A DNA stretch of 64,000 bases from Marisa cornuarietis (GCA_004794655.1 SMMW01000576.1:4150001-4214000), one strand, 5' to 3'; shown: positions 11,848-26,467, counted from the first letter of the stretch. A program made the numbers and translations. The notes: generated from the letters alone by a model not told the origin.

Positions 11848-14097
11848 GGTTAGCCTTTTCTTGTGTAGGAGAAAGATATGTACGATAAGATTCTAGCCGC
11901 ATACGTAAGTCTTTCACAAAAAGACAGGGAACACTAGTCTCATTTCCTTTTATAGCGGTGTTAATGTCATCTCTGCATTGTAAGCTAATCATAATTACAG
12001 TGCGTCTAGCAAAATACCCATAAATGCAACACTGTTTTGCATTACTTCGTGTCTAATTATACTACTAATTATAATAATTACTGTACTAGAATGCATTCTC
12101 TTTTTTTTTTTTGCTAGAGACGCAGACTATTTTCTGTGACAGTTAAGGAAGGACAATAGAAACAGCTGTGTGTGGGATTGAAACTTGCACCTGGCGGCGC
12201 AAGACCAGGTTTATAGACCGCAATGCCCTGATTGTAAACAACAAGGAGATAGAAGAGAGAAATAGGCGAGAACGAAATAAAACCAAATAAAATGAGATAA
12301 ACAAGTAGTGTGTGTGTGGGGGGGGGGGATAAGAGCAGAGCAGAGACAGAAAGATGGAGTGAGCGGTCGACAAAGAGAAAGAGAGAGGAAAAGAGAGTGA
12401 GAGAGAGGAAGCCAGTGTTAAGGCAGGAAGAAAATAAACAGCAAAAAAAAGAATAAAATTGCGGAAGAGTATTAAAAATAGAACTCGTCGTTTACTAAGC
12501 CAGTGACATAAACGTTCGCTCGATTATAACAGCCAAGCGGAGGGTCAACAGACCAGGTACTGCTGCTGTGGCCCTTGTCGCCGCTTCTACAAACATCTCA
12601 CTTCCTTCTTTGAGTAAAGCACTCACCCTCCAACCACCCTCTAACGTAAATCACCTTCCTTCCTTATTGTTCGGCGTTGTGATTGTCTTTCTAGGCCCCT
12701 GCTGGCAACAGTAAGTTGCCTACTTACTCTGAGGGTGGAGTTCGCTCCTCCTGGCTTCAAAAGCATGCGGACCTGCCAATGGTCACGACGAACAAAGAGG
12801 AAACCGATTAAAGCAGATGACGATAATGATAAAAATTAGAAATCACTCTAATCTAATGCGATTTGTATGAAACTTGAACGGTAAGAAATGTTAGAACGAC
12901 GCGCGATAGAAGGAGAGAGAGAGAGAGAGAGAGAGAGATGTGGACAGAGACAGATGGGAAAAGAAAGTCAGAGAGGATGATAAAAGAATAAAAGATATGT
13001 TCCATAAGGAATCACTAACTTATTCTTTAACATAAATGACTATACTGTCAGAGGTACTCTACTCTTTAAGGTAGGAGGTAGTGCAGTAGCTTGACTAAAT
13101 GAATGATTTAAGATATGAAAGATTCCAAAAAGCACAAAAGAACAGAGCGAAAAAAACGTAAAGGAAGGAAGAAAGAATTAAGGAATAAATAACACAAATC
13201 ACGGGATGAGAAGGAAGTGGTTAAAGCAAAAATGCAAAAGAAAGAAAGAAAGAAAGAAAATAAAAAAAGCACTAGACGAGATCAACAGAAAACAAACAGA
13301 GGAAGGAACTCGCCAAGGCTCGACAAAAGCATGACGTCGTACGCAGAGCTCTGCCAAGACCATAACCTAGGAATTGCGTTCACGAAAAATGAGCTGAAGA
13401 CCTTGTATGCGTGTTATTACTGACTTAAATGTATCTATCGCCATCTCCATCCCTCTCCCTCTCTATTAGTTACGATAATCAAGAAGAAGAAGGAGTTGTA
13501 GTAACACGTTCTTAACAAACTCGGGTAGCATTTTGTAACAGTTACGCGGACATTTCTAGCAACCGGCGAAACTTATTAGTGTCGTAGTATATTTCTAGCC
13601 TCATTTGTATTTCTAGACGCCCCACTGACTTGAAATATAAGAACATCGCGTAACCCGACATCACGCGACCTTCAACGGAGTAAATCCCCCATGCTCATAA
13701 AGATGCTTTTCCCAGTGCCATTAAAAATGTCATTTCTCAAAGCTGTTTACCTGCTTGACTTGCAAATTTTTCAAACGTGTTTTCGTAACGGCTTTTTATA
13801 CCCAAAAGGCGGTTCCATGACAGTTCAAGGTTGTCGAGGAAGCTTGAAGAATATGAAATGCTTGTCCATTAACTGGGATTTAAGAGATTATTTGATTGCT
13901 AATACCTGTGATGCATTCGCTATCACCGCATTACGAGCCATTAACTCTGCACACGTATACTTGACTTTGAAAAGGAAGACTTTAATCGCTGAGTGCAAAA
14001 CTGCATGCTCAATGAGTCTTGAGTTAACCCTACCTGTGCCATGCCCTTCTCTGCATCTCAGTTTAATTCTATTTATACTTAAGGTATTTTTGTGTTA
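11848..14097. other. No gene seen; short purine repeats
   Basis: No supported gene. (GA)n occurs at about 12916-12938 and (GAAA)n at about 13239-13259. Confidence 0.5.
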
Positions 14098-14125
14098 GTG
14101 TGTGTGTTAGTATGTGTGTGTGTCG

Positions 14126-14173
<48 letters not shown>
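14098..14173. repeat. (GT)n microsatellite
   Basis: Long, slightly interrupted GT run. Confidence 0.95.
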
Positions 14174-14176
<3 letters not shown>

Positions 14177-15133
14177 AGCCATTGAAACGTCGATTTAGTC
14201 CGGTGTTGACAGCCCGCTGGTTCTCACTATTTACGAAGAAACAGCTCGCAGTCCTTTCACACCTTAAAGTTTGTTCTAGTTTAACCACATGGGCGGAGGT
14301 TCGACAGAGAAGTCCTTTAGCTCTCCTGTGGTCTCCATTCCAAAAGCATCCTTGTTAGCTCCCTCGTGCTGCACAAAGATTTGGCCGGTTGGCACGCCTC
14401 CTCCTCACCGGTTATTTTTAGGCCGGCAACACAGTCCGGAGGCGTTTTGGGATTTATATCCGATTAAAAGCGGAAGCTGGGATGAAGGTCTTCTTTGAAC
14501 GAAAATGCTCTGGAATTCTGGGCCGGTGGATTAAGCAGGTGAAGGGCTGAAAGTTGATGTTGCTGAAACCCCAACTACAGAGAAACTATGAAGGAGGAAA
14601 TTGCTTGATGGGACCGCACGAGTGGGAGGGGATTGGGAAAAATTGTTAGGGTGGACATTATTTTCTCTTCTCAGCGGTCTGTCTTCTCAGATTTCTTTTC
14701 CTTTTTCTTTCTTTAACCCCCCTGTTCTTTCGAGTTCTTTTTCGCCTTACTTCTGTCTCTCTCGCTTTAATGATTGCGGTTACTCTTAATACAGCGAATA
14801 GAGTTATCTTTGCAACCGTCAGCAATGAGGATGAAAAACATTTCACCGAGACTAAAAATACACGGAAGAGAGCAAGCAAAAAAAGTCAAGGTGATTGTTG
14901 TTGAACTGCTTCCAACTCTTATCAATGTCTGCTGATACGGGGCCAAGTATGACAGCCTGAAGGAGCGTATGTAAGTGGTTTCTTACCCTCGTGTAAAGCT
15001 TCATCAGATGCACAGATCACAGGCCCGCTAGCTATCAGTTAACAGTTTCTTAGTCATCTGCTGAGTAACCATGGTTCATTGACACGTGTTTGACTGAGCT
15101 GCAATAAGTTTGTTTAAAAAGAGTGATGCTATC

Positions 15134-15194
<61 letters not shown>

Positions 15195-16822
15195 TTTTAT
15201 AATGCGCTAGTTTCCCCATCGCAGAGATACGCTTCATATTGGTGGTCTACACTCTACACCACATCAACCACCAATCAGTACGAAACATTCGTTTGTGTTT
15301 AATCCTGCAAAAATGGAGAAAGAAAAATAAATAAATCTTGATATAGTTCCAACGCCACAAGCATGCTGTGTGATCATTTTCTAGTAAAATCGGAGACTTC
15401 GTCGCAAAAAAAAACAAAAAAACAAAAAAAAAACTAGCCTTCTTCCCATTTGTTCTTATTCTGCGCCATTCACGACCGGATATGACGCCGCCTATGTGTG
15501 GCGATTGCACGCTAGGTGGCCGTGTAGGAGAGACCACTCTTGTCTCTCGCTTAATGGCTTCCGGTCTGCAAGAGGCCAGTTTCACGTTAGCGGAAGGCGT
15601 CAAGCAAGCTGACGTCATTCATTGAGAGTGAACACACTTCACGATCCTATTATTTACAAAAAAAAATTAAAGTACGCTTAGACTTCTATGATACATCACT
15701 TTGTAGGGACCTGGGACCTCTCCTAGCTCTGCATCAGTGCAATACTAGGTCTTCCTTTGTCAAAAACATTAAAATCACCCTGACAGTATAAGTTACAATT
15801 TTTATTAATGTTTCAATTTTACTGTAAATTCCGGACAGTATCGAGTCGATATTGATGAAAAAATCTTTTCGCACTTATGTTGCAAATATTATTGTTCTAT
15901 GACAGAAATAAAGAAAATAAAATTAGATGATGGTGACGATGTGGTAAGGTCAAGAAGCGGCGACTACACCGGTCGTTTGATATCTGCTTCAAGATGAAAA
16001 TGGCTGTGTGGCGATGTGCCCGTACAACTCTGAGGTCTTCGACCTCGTACAAAAATTAGGAGGTGCGCAGTTTTAAGCAAAAGGAAGCATGAGGCTAGGC
16101 ACAATCTCGTACACCATAGGTTAAGTGCCACGCAGCTTCCTGTTCTCGGGGGTTCGCAATAAAAGTGCAATAATTTATTGGCAGAGAGTGTGAGGACCCA
16201 CACATCCCGGAGCTGCCATTGAGATCGTTATATAACCCACTCCCTGCTGCACAGGCTGCGGGAGAGGAAGTGACGTGTGGATGTCACGTGTCGACAATGC
16301 TAAGTCACGGTTAGACAGCGGCTTGTGACTTGTGGACCGTGCTGTGACCTGTGGGCAATGGTATGCGGGATGGTGAGAGATGCACAATGCATGCGTGAGA
16401 AGAGATCGGAACATGACTTGCAAACTTACATACAAAGTCTGTGTGCTCAATACTGTACACCATGTAAATATTCTACAATTAGCACTGTATAGTAATTGCT
16501 TTCACTTTTTGTTTACTGTCAGTCTTTATTTTTTACGACATACAGTACGCTAGCCTGTACATAGGATAGTAAGCAATGCTCAGTATCTTGCACTCTCGGC
16601 GTTCTTATCTTTCGAGGTCACACGCTTTTTATGACTTATCTAGGGAGTTTTTTTGGTCATTAAATAACGTGGTGTAGATAACAGGCAATAGGTAGTGGGA
16701 TGAAAAGAGGAAAGTGACTGCGGTAATTAAAAGGATTTAACACTTGTCAACATTTTACAGTGTGTGATGAATGGTAGTAGATTTGTGGTAGTCGCCTCAG
16801 ACTGATGTTCAGACGAGAGCGA

Positions 16823-16875
<53 letters not shown>

Positions 16876-17212
16876 CAGAGAGAGAGATATTGAGTGAGTG
16901 GTCCTTGTGCTTTGATAAAGAGAGGTTAGTCATGATTAACCTCTTTTTGCGAGCCTATATTTTATATGCCACAAGACGAGAGGAAAGGTGTACTTATTTA
17001 TTGGATACGGGTCTCATCAACTTCGAGGAATTGAGTGCAATATCTTTGTTTTTACACAGGAACATAAGAAACAAGTGAAGTTTATATTTTAGAAAAAGCG
17101 AAAAGAATTCTTTTCTTCTCATGAAATTGTCCTACGTGTTTGGGTCACCTTGGTCATTTTGAAAACACATAAATGATTCCAGATTTAATGCAAAATTCTT
17201 TCAAACTTTTAG

Positions 17213-17244
<32 letters not shown>

Positions 17245-19448
17245 ACACACTCACGCACTAAGGGTTAGAAGAAAAAGCAAGAGAGGTCTGAGGAGGATTT
17301 CATGTCGAACGCTTTACTTACGTGCCAGTGAAACCCGCGAGTCCTGTTAGCTGGACAACAGTTTAGTTATTAAAAAACCTTGTCATAACATTTTCTCTGC
17401 ATGTGAATTCATTATTCATGGCTTCAGGTCAACATTCCATCATTTACAGCGAGAAGTGTCATATTTATCACAATTAAAAAAAGACAATATACGATGAAAT
17501 CCAATGGTTTTATTTTATCTTTATACAAGAAAGCCTTTTTCTTTTCGCGTGGTGAAGACGGGTCAGTACAGTAGAGTTCAGTCCCTTTAGTCTGCGTCAT
17601 ACACACACGCACACACACTCCTTTCTCTCTTTCTCGTGTATGTTACAATTCTAGCAGAGATTGTTAAGTATGTAGGTAATTCTCAAACTAATGAAACAAT
17701 CCGGGAAGGAAAAAAAATGTCATTTCATTTTCATTTTCAAAGGGAGAGCAGCCTGTTACTAGACTTTCGGACTCGCTCTGTTACTATTCTTGACACAAAC
17801 CAAAACTGTCAGAACCAATATTGCATCTTTATGTCTGACAAGAGATCTTTAACAAAACCCGTATCTTATGACAGCAAATCTTTTTTTTTCTTCCTTAGTT
17901 TTCTGTTCTTTTTTGATCATCTTCCCACGTAACGAGATGCACGTGCAGTTTTTGTCTCGATTTGCGCAGCTTTCAGAGGCCAGCGATGCTCGTCTCCTGA
18001 TCCTTGTCAAGCGGTCGGCGAGGCAGGCGGCAGATTCCTCAAGAGCCTGAGGTCATGAAGGTGGAGGGCGCGTTGGTTCAGGTCTTGAAGGGTCTTCCTA
18101 GAACACACAGCCTTGACCCTGGCTGAACAAGGCTAGTGCGCAACTTCTTATTGACAGTGCCCGATGGGAATGTGCTAGTTTCACGAAAAAAACGGCGAAT
18201 GTTTTGTCCAACATTCGTCAAAAAGGAGAACGGCTTGCAGAAGGCTCTAAAGGGAGTGGGATTATGACATTGGGCGAGACATGACATAACACAGAATCAA
18301 AAAAAAAATTGAAATTCCCTGAATTCAATCTTCTGAAGTTTTTTGTTACTCCTTTCTCTCTTTAAATGGTCCAGTATCGTTTCTATTCAAAGCACGAAAA
18401 AAAAGCTGAATTCAAAAAAGAATTTGCATGTGGCAATCACTCTGTTATGATTTTATGATGTCATTGTTTTTTTTCTTTCTGGGGTGATAGGGTAGATGTG
18501 TGTATGGAAATTACAAGATCGTGATATCATTCACGTTAAAATGAAGAAGATACACTTCATAGCATCATAATTCCCCCAAATCCGACAAATAACCTCATTC
18601 TGTTCTCGAGATGCATAAACTCATGCCATAACTATTAACGTGCGGGAAATGTACATCGCGAATCTGTATCCTAGTAGCGCCACCAACACGTTGTACACAA
18701 GGATGCTTAGCGACTCAGCTGACCACAACGAGGCTCGTGGTGATGAGATCACGTCGACGACTGCCCCAGTGACGCAGTGGCGCCACTCAGCGGGCTCAAC
18801 CCTCGGCCGGAAGTGGGGATGTTCTTTCATCCTCCGACACCTTTGGCCAGGCTTCCTCCTCGCGTCCTTCCTTGTTTGCCTGTTTGTCGCCCCTCTCGTT
18901 CTCTCTTCCTTTTCCTAAGGCAGGCGCAAACACCGGAATAAAGGTACACATTGTAATACGCATAGACACAGAACAACAGAAAAAAGAGAGGGAGAGAGAG
19001 AGATGTTTTTCGTAGGAAATATCTTCATATTGCTGGTGCGTTTGTTCCTGTGAATGTGTCTGTTGTTGTGTCTGTGTGTGTCTGTAGGCTGTAGGGGAGA
19101 GCTGAGTGTTTCAGATATAAGATATAGATATGTGTTTGTGAAGGTGGGAGAGAAGGGAAGGCTGAAAGTGAGAAAAAACGACTGAAAAAGGAGAGAGAGA
19201 GATTGAGTGCTTACGATAATTACTCTTCATAGGAAATGACCTCAGTCTGTAGTACAGCTGATTGTGTGCGTGCGTATGTCTGTGTGTGGGGGGGGAGGGA
19301 GGGGTGAGAATTGGTGTGCATGCATGTTTGCCACTTTGTGAGCGAGTGTGCTTGAGAAAAAAAGGATACTGAGACAATACATTACAAAAAAGCAAGCATA
19401 TCCGAGTAGGAAAGCGTCCTTGGTCTGTAGGTTTCTACATTCGAGAGG

Positions 19449-19449
<1 letters not shown>
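14174..19449. other. No gene seen; several microsatellites
   Basis: No supported exon. Contains (GAT)n at 15133-15195, (GT)n at 16825-16873 and (CA)n at 17213-17252. Open frames here are short, unrelated to families I recognise, or created by the repeats. Confidence 0.5.

Positions 19450-19508
<59 letters not shown>
19450..19508. repeat. (GT)n microsatellite ending in GCGCGCG
   Basis: About 25 GT units followed by a short CG run. Confidence 0.95.
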
Positions 19509-19511
<3 letters not shown>

Positions 19512-19810
19512 ATTTTGCATTAGTGTGCCATTACTCGCTACAAGAGCGTCAGCATGTTGAAGAAGTGAAAATTTTCAGGCTTGTGTGTGTGTTGTTGTTG
19601 TTGCACTTTGTGGTGTGTTATTCAAGTGCTTACAGAGTGTTTCATGGCTCCTAGACCCAGCCTGCAGCGCTCGCCCAAACTTTTACAAGAGCCTGGGTAC
19701 AAGCCTCGTGCACTGTGACACTTTCTGCGTCACAGGTCAAAGGTAGGTCTAGAAAATATAACGTTGATTCAATATAAGACAACATCAAACGATGATGTAA
19801 AACTGTTCAG

Positions 19811-20072
19811 CGGCCAGTTGCACAACACATTTCTAATTTTAAACACTTTTAGGCCTTAAATCTACTTAGATAATCAGTTTAAAGTCACACCACAATTTTA
19901 GAATTTTTAAAACTAAAACTGCTTTAAGTAAGATCAAGTTGTTGAAGTCTGACTTTCCGTTCTGTCAGTATTATTTTTGTATGTTTTTCTGCAATGCATC
20001 AAAATGACTAAGAAGAGATTTTGCTTCTTTAGAACAGTTTTAAGGTTTAGAAACGTGTTGTGCAACTGGCCC
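19811..20072. mobile_element. MITE-like element with about 40-bp terminal inverted repeats
   Basis: The left end starts GGCCAGTTGCACAACAC. The right end reads GTGTTGTGCAACTGGCC, its exact reverse complement, and similarity continues inward (TTTCTAA, then AAAC-rich). The interior of about 180 bp is AT-rich and non-coding. No clear target-site duplication could be assigned, so exact ends may be off by a few bases. Confidence 0.7.
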
Positions 20073-23000
20073 TTGTGCTCCCTTTAGTACCACAAATTGT
20101 ATAAATATGACCTGAACTCTTTACAACTAGCAAACCTCTAGGGTATCCCAATCCACTCGCTGCCAATCATTATCAAGGAAAAACAGCTTTAGAGAGCGAA
20201 TCACTAAGAGTTCTCAATCTATTTAGAATTCTCTGTAACCCTCCTTAAAAAAAAATAACAAAAATAATAACAAACAAAAACTAAACTTTCTGACAGAACC
20301 CTTCATTTAAAACGAGTTCCGAGCACAAAAAAAAGAAAGGCCACAACGTTCATTTAAAGCAGGGATCGGTGCGAAATCAGAAATGTCGTGTGAAATGTGG
20401 CAAGACGGTGTTGCAACGGTCGCACTAGATGCACCGCCAGAACGGCGAGGTCAGAGGTCAGTGGACATGGATGGCGGCGGGGGAGGCGGGGGAGGCGGCT
20501 GCTGTGTGCTGCCCAGTCAAACTCTAACAAACGTGCCAACCGCTCACTAATAAGGCGGCGGTTTCCGAAGGTGGTCCGTCACATTTTCCTCCTCCCCCCA
20601 AAAATTCCCCATTCTCTTCCTCCCTCCCCCCCCTTCTCCCTACAGGGCGCATGCACAGTCAGTTACATGGCGGCGCTGCTGTTGTTTTTGATCTGACACC
20701 AGGTGGCGCGCGAACGTGGAACCAGGGAGTCAGCAACACGAGTCATTTGTTTAAACCCAGAAACATGCTTGGCTCAAACAAGAACGCCGACACGTGGAAA
20801 ATTTAAGATGCCTGCCAGACTCGACTTGCAGACTGGCTGCAGCTATTTGTGGAAACTATTGCTTGCTTTTCCCGGAGCAGCTAATTACAGTTGCGGGGCA
20901 GGTCTCTCTCTCTCTCTCTCTCGTCTTTGAGTTTCCAGTTTGTTTCCGTTTGTTTGGACACATTTTAGGTTTGGCTGGGCAATAAACGTGGAAGGAAGAG
21001 AGAAAGGGGTTGGGGTGTTTCGGAATTTAGCTGTTACCTCCACTGGCTACCAAGTGTAAAAAGGAAGAGAGAAAGAAAAACGAAATTAGAGAGAGAGAGA
21101 CTGTTACTCGTACACTTGTGAAACAAAAGAGACATTCAGTATGATGCTGAATACCTTTCTTTCAGAAACTCCTCTCCAATTATCTCTTTTTTTCAAGTTT
21201 CTGATTTGTTGTAAGGTGAAGTTTTGTCTTAACTTTTGAACCAAGATAATGATTTATCATGAGTATAGTTATATATATATATATATGGCAAAGATACCAA
21301 CACCAAATTTTGACACAAAGACGAATAGCGATTATTGTAACACTTAAATTTATTTGAACGTGTTTTTCCTAATTTGAACATCTTGGACTATCGGAGTGCT
21401 TTAACTGAAGGGACTTCGCTGTATTTTTCAGCACATCCCCCATGTTAAACACTTCCTACAATCTCTTCACCTGGTGCCTATCACAGTACTTACAGCCTTT
21501 CTTTAAACTTAAGGACTCTTCTCGTTCAGTTGTTGATGTTTGTGACTATTTCATCCTTTCAGTTATGAGCTGCTGTTGACATTGTTATTGTCCAATCAAG
21601 GTGAAGTGTTAAATGTGAGGTTTCAAGAGCCAGAATTATGTTCCATTAGAAAAAAATGAGCCGTAAGACAAAGTACCTTCTCAGCCGGACAAAATGTTAC
21701 ACATATATAACCATATAAAGTACTGTAATTTTACATTATTTTATGTAATAAAATATAGACATATATATATATATATATTGTCAGATGCTGACTAAGTATT
21801 GACGCAAGTATTTGCTGTCCGACAAAGTTATCAAACAACATCGTAAGTTGACAGTTTAGTTTCTTTGAACCTCCTCCTGGTCAGTCCCCCCACGCGAAGA
21901 CTGTTGGCTGAAATGAAGGGACAGTTGCTACAGGAAGTGTTAGTCACAAGCAGCTGCCAGCTGGCACACAACAACCCCACACAGCTAACAGCCAGCACAC
22001 ATATCAACACGCGGCAAATTGAGGAGGGCGCCGCAGTACGAGGGAGTGTCTGGAGGACTCCCCAAACACGCATGGCAGAGAGAAAGGAGGACAAGGGACA
22101 AGGATTCAATAACAGTGTCTGGTTGACACTCACAATGCCTGCCTCTCTGTTCCTGTTACATCACTTCGGGCTGTCTCTCTCTCTCTCACCGTTGACTTAG
22201 CTTGTCTTTGTTCTCGACACACACAGCCCAGTGTCTGTCCTCCGTTTTGTTTTATGATTGGTGTCACGGATCACCCGCATACACACGACGAGTCATCCGC
22301 AGACACGCGCATTCGTTAACTCAACACAATCAACAAATGACCACTCTGGTGTAGAACGTCCCTCAAAGAGACAAATACTAATTGACCACAAGAATCACAA
22401 TTTAAATACACAAAAAATATGCTCAGTACTGCTTTATACAAGGCAAAGCATAAGTAGTTAACACGAGCAGTTAGTCAAACATGATATTTAGCATTACTTT
22501 AAACTCTCACGGCTAGACGTAGCCTGAAAATCCCTCTCTTTCTTGGATTATTACGCCGCTCAAGCTGACGTAAACAATAAATAGGCATACACAAGGAGCA
22601 ATTGTTGACAAACAATAGTGTCTAACAGGTATATCAAAACAAAAATATGAAGAAATGTCTTTCAGCGACAGTGCCCTCGGCACCAACGCACAAATACTTG
22701 GTTCTAACAACAGAGTCAGAATGGGTAGAACACCCTAGGCCTTATCACCTCCTCAATAAGGATAACCTATCCGTCTTTCTACGCGTGCTTAATTTCTTCC
22801 CACTCTGGACCCGAAGCGCAAACACAAAGTTCTCCACTTGACCCTTTTTCTTTTAAAGTTCAAGTTATTTCTTTTTACAAATATTTTAGCAACTTCTCAC
22901 ATATGAGTTATACAGGGAGGACATCTGGTGCGTCACTCTACCTTAATCAAAGTCTTACTTCGTTGGGGATGTTCTTCTGGTGTTAGATCATCGGAAGCCC

Positions 23001-23957
23001 ATGCCTCTGCCTCACGTCACTGGACCTCCGGAAACTTCGGATATCGTCTGTAGGATATCGCCCCACGCAAGTCAGTCATTCAGCCTTTTTGTATCGGATG
23101 CTCCTCCCCAACCTTGGAGATACGCGGACACCCTTTCACTCGTCTTTGCCGAACCACAGGCCGTCTATGCGCCAGCTCCAGCCGTCAAAACCCGTAGTTT
23201 CCCACAGCCTTCCACGCTCTCGGCGGAGTCCCTCTGTTTACGTCAGATATGTTCTCAGACGCCTGTATCCGAATTTCAGCAAAAGTTCTTTCTGCACTGT
23301 ACCGGTAGTAGAATCACAGCCCTCGGCTTGAATACCAGTAAGTACTGTGACAACTCTTGTCACTAAACAGCGCTCTCTCTAGCGCCTCACGTCGACATAC
23401 ACTATGACGACTGGTAGGCCTGAATGAAGACTGCACCCCCGTCAGTGACAGCACACAACAGCAACACACCAGGATTGCCGGAATATCCATCGTCCAAATC
23501 GAGCATTCTCCTACCTGTTAATGTCGGGTCTAATATACCCACCCTTGTTTACATCGCCACAAGGTGAGCTAAGCCCGCCCCACACATAAAATTTTAAAAT
23601 ATCCAAAACCTCAATTTTCTCATGCAACTCGCATGACAGCGACAGAAAAACAAGACACCCCAACCACCTGGACGGATGGAGCTCTGCTCTGCTCGCACGT
23701 GAAATAAGGTAAAAACCGAGACTTTCAAGTTCTCGTGACTTCCAGCGTGGCAGTGTCAAACCAAGGCACACCTGTGTGTCGAACAAAACAATACTCAACT
23801 GCTGTACCCCCTTGTACGCTACAATTGGTTTTTCTTAGTTAGAAGATATTCTAATTGATGCATGAAATTAAGCGGGAGATGAAAGACCATCAAAACTGGA
23901 AGAACAATGACAGAGACAGGCTTACAGATTACAAGCACGTATACATTAACTCTTTCT

Positions 23958-23959
<2 letters not shown>
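20073..23959. other. No gene established; GC-rich patch and unassigned frames
   Basis: A G+C-rich patch at about 20400-20720 includes a GGCGGC-rich run and ACACCAGGTGGCGCG at 20698-20712, close to the CTCF core motif. It could be a promoter region but no exon is supported. The stretch 22980-23366 is open for 128 codons on the plus strand but has no recognisable motif. Confidence 0.4.

Positions 23960-24024
<65 letters not shown>
23960..24024. repeat. (CA)n microsatellite
   Basis: About 32 CA units. Open frames through it on both strands are repeat artefacts. Confidence 0.95.
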
Positions 24025-24025
<1 letters not shown>

Positions 24026-24221
24026 CAACGCATGCAACCAGGCGCACACATTAATTTGCTGGAAAGTTTGTGCTGTCAAGATTGTATTGCTGTAATTCAT
24101 AATTTGGTGATCGTTCTGAGGTCGACATAAACGGTTTTCTCCTTGACAGCGACTTGGGTTACTTTTCCCTTTGGTCAGAGAGATCGCGATGCTGAGTTTT
24201 TTGTTTTGTTTTTTTAATCAA

Positions 24222-24485
24222 GGGTTTGTCTGAAACGTCTTCGACTTGAAACTAGCTCCCCTTTCATCTGGCTGTCTTCATCACAGTCCCCTGTGTTTAG
24301 GGCGGCAAAGTTTCTTCCAGCTTGAGACTGAAAGATGGTAGTAACATCGGCTTCACGCAGCTTCTCCAAGTGAAAGCGAATTCAGGGGCTGGTTGATGAG
24401 AGTTTCGCCCATATCTTCACCTTCAAGCTCGTTATGACAATGGTATCCTCGCTGCCTATGTCGGCGTCAGGGTGAGACATTGTGT
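24222..24485 (-). mobile_element. LINE endonuclease/RT-linker relic
   Basis: The minus-strand translation shows the degraded end of an APE-type endonuclease (DIGSEDTIV where live copies have a GSDH motif), an in-frame stop, and then RFHLEKLREADV. This matches the arginine-phenylalanine-LEKL linker seen between endonuclease and reverse transcriptase in RTE/CFDP2-like LINEs (compare RRFDVERLQDP in the element at 59773-63048). A short dead fragment. Confidence 0.55.
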
Positions 24486-24790
24486 CGCTCTGTTGATGCT
24501 TATTTTGAAAGCCATAATAGGAGTGTATAGTCAAGTTAATTAGAGATTAAATCACCTAAAAGGGGATCAAGTGTCGTTCATGTGGAGGGGACTGGCTATG
24601 GGGTGCCTGGGGCTCTGTGCAAAGTTCAGTATGTGTGGTCTTTGAAATCTGCTCCCAGATTGTTAATAAATACATGACAAGTCCATTCTTATGATAAGGT
24701 TTGTAACTTAATGGGTGCGGGAGTTAAAGGGGAAGTGTACTCTCTTTTTTCTATTAGTCTTTGTAATGTCGAATGTTGCGCGTGCCTGTC

Positions 24791-24882
24791 TGAGTGAGTG
24801 AGTGAGTGAGTGAGTGAGTGAGTGAGTGAGTGAGTGAGTGAGTGAGTGAGTGAGTGAGTGAGTGAGTGAGTGAGTGAGTGAG
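24791..24882. repeat. (TGAG)n microsatellite
   Basis: About 23 perfect tetranucleotide units. The same unit on the other strand forms the tract at 42523-42609. Confidence 0.97.
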
Positions 24883-26466
24883 TTATGTGTATTGGTGCTC
24901 ATGTTCGTATCCGTTAAATTTTTTTTTTAGCACTGTGCAGTCAATATTTTTACTATGGAGGGAAAGAATTCTACCGACATTTATTTTAATACCTTCTACG
25001 GTAATACTAGAGTTTTCGCTGTGAATCAGGGGCATTCCTATTGTAGCCACCAAGTACTAGCTTTGTCATAGCAGGGTAGCCTTCTCATAGTACCACCAGT
25101 TCACAAACACTCTAGCTAACAGAGCAGCTTTAAGCAATTTTAATATTTGTGATATCGGGATTTGGTGGTGTAGTTCCAAAGAGAACAACTCCGCTTAGCC
25201 TTGCAAAGCGTGTGGTCATTTTCTCCATAGATCTTTAGGTATATAAACGAAAACTCATGATCTTTAAACATATCTCTGAGAAGGAGGAGGAGGAGAAGAA
25301 GAAAATGCAACCTGACACAAAACTTGTCAAGCATGAACAAAGTTAATGGGCCAATAGGAATAATCGAGGAATGGGCAGAAGAATTTATGTAAACTTATTT
25401 CAACGTTTTGAGGTTGGACATGAAAGGTTCGATCGCAAAGAAGGCTAGAAGAGAATAGGAACAATTTAGATTACTCTACAATTTTACTTTTCCTTTGTTC
25501 TTCTACACATCAGCTGTATGTCGATCGTTCACTTTCCTGTGCTGTAACATTTGTGGCTGGCTGAATGAAACCTGGAAGCAGGTAACGGACGACCTATAAA
25601 GCTCCAGACCTTAACAGTCATAAAGCCAAAGTCTCCATGGCAGGAGCTTTACAAGTCTTTGCTGTTAGAATTGTTTCCATATTTGTATAGCTTTCGTGTT
25701 CGTCCCTGCTAGCTCGTACTTCTGATGTCAAGGTGACATTTATCAAGGTGTCAGTACAATAGAGGACAAGCGGGAATAGGTTTAAACCGTTAAATAAAAT
25801 AGATATTTGTCTATTCAAGACCAAGCTGCGGCACGAGGAAAACCTACATATGAAAATTACTAACAAATAAAAACTACATATGAAAACTTCACATATGAAA
25901 ATTACTAAAATAACACAAACACGCGGGTCTTTTTCATTAGACCTGACGGCGTCTGTTTTTCTCCTGTTGCATTACAGGTGGGAGAGTGGACAGAGGGAGG
26001 GGTGAGGTGATAACTCAGAGTGACCACCTGTCCTCACTAACTCATTTAATTTTTTTGTTTGTTTGAGCGTCAGCTGCTGTCGTGGATGAACAATGCTAGA
26101 CCTCAACCTTTAGCCAACAGTCACTGCAGGTAGTCGCTAGACTATACTGATGTTCTTGAGAATTATCTGTTTGTTTTCCTAACTCAATGCAGTAAGTTCT
26201 GCAGCTTGCATGTCCCAGTGTCAGAGTTCCATGACGACTGCTACTGTCTGTAACTGGCACTAATGGCTGACCTAAAAAAAAAACAAATTCTTGGAAGCTA
26301 ACATAATTGCGACGCACTCTCAAGCAAGGCGCCCTGATTCAATCAAACATGTATAAGATTATAAACAGGACTTTGACTTTTCTTTGAAAGACATGGACAA
26401 GCGTTCAGCACGTGTGTAATAAAGCAGTCAGGTTTGAAGTGCATTGATATTAATATTGATTCTAAA

Positions 26467-26467
<1 letters not shown>
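24883..26467. other. No gene seen
   Basis: AT-rich, no supported gene or element. Confidence 0.5.

Noticed and set aside
12176..12225. tRNA-like hairpin (ACCTGG...CCAGGT) near 12190
   Set aside because: A stem and a weak B box-like stretch are present but no acceptor stem or D arm could be drawn, so no tRNA gene is claimed.
20397..20696. Arg-rich ORF in the GC-rich patch
   Set aside because: Composition follows the GGC repeats; no conserved sequence is recognisable. Kept only as a possible regulatory region.
22980..23366. 128-codon plus-strand ORF
   Set aside because: No motif, no splice or start support and a second overlapping frame of similar length; probably chance in a G+C-richer stretch.
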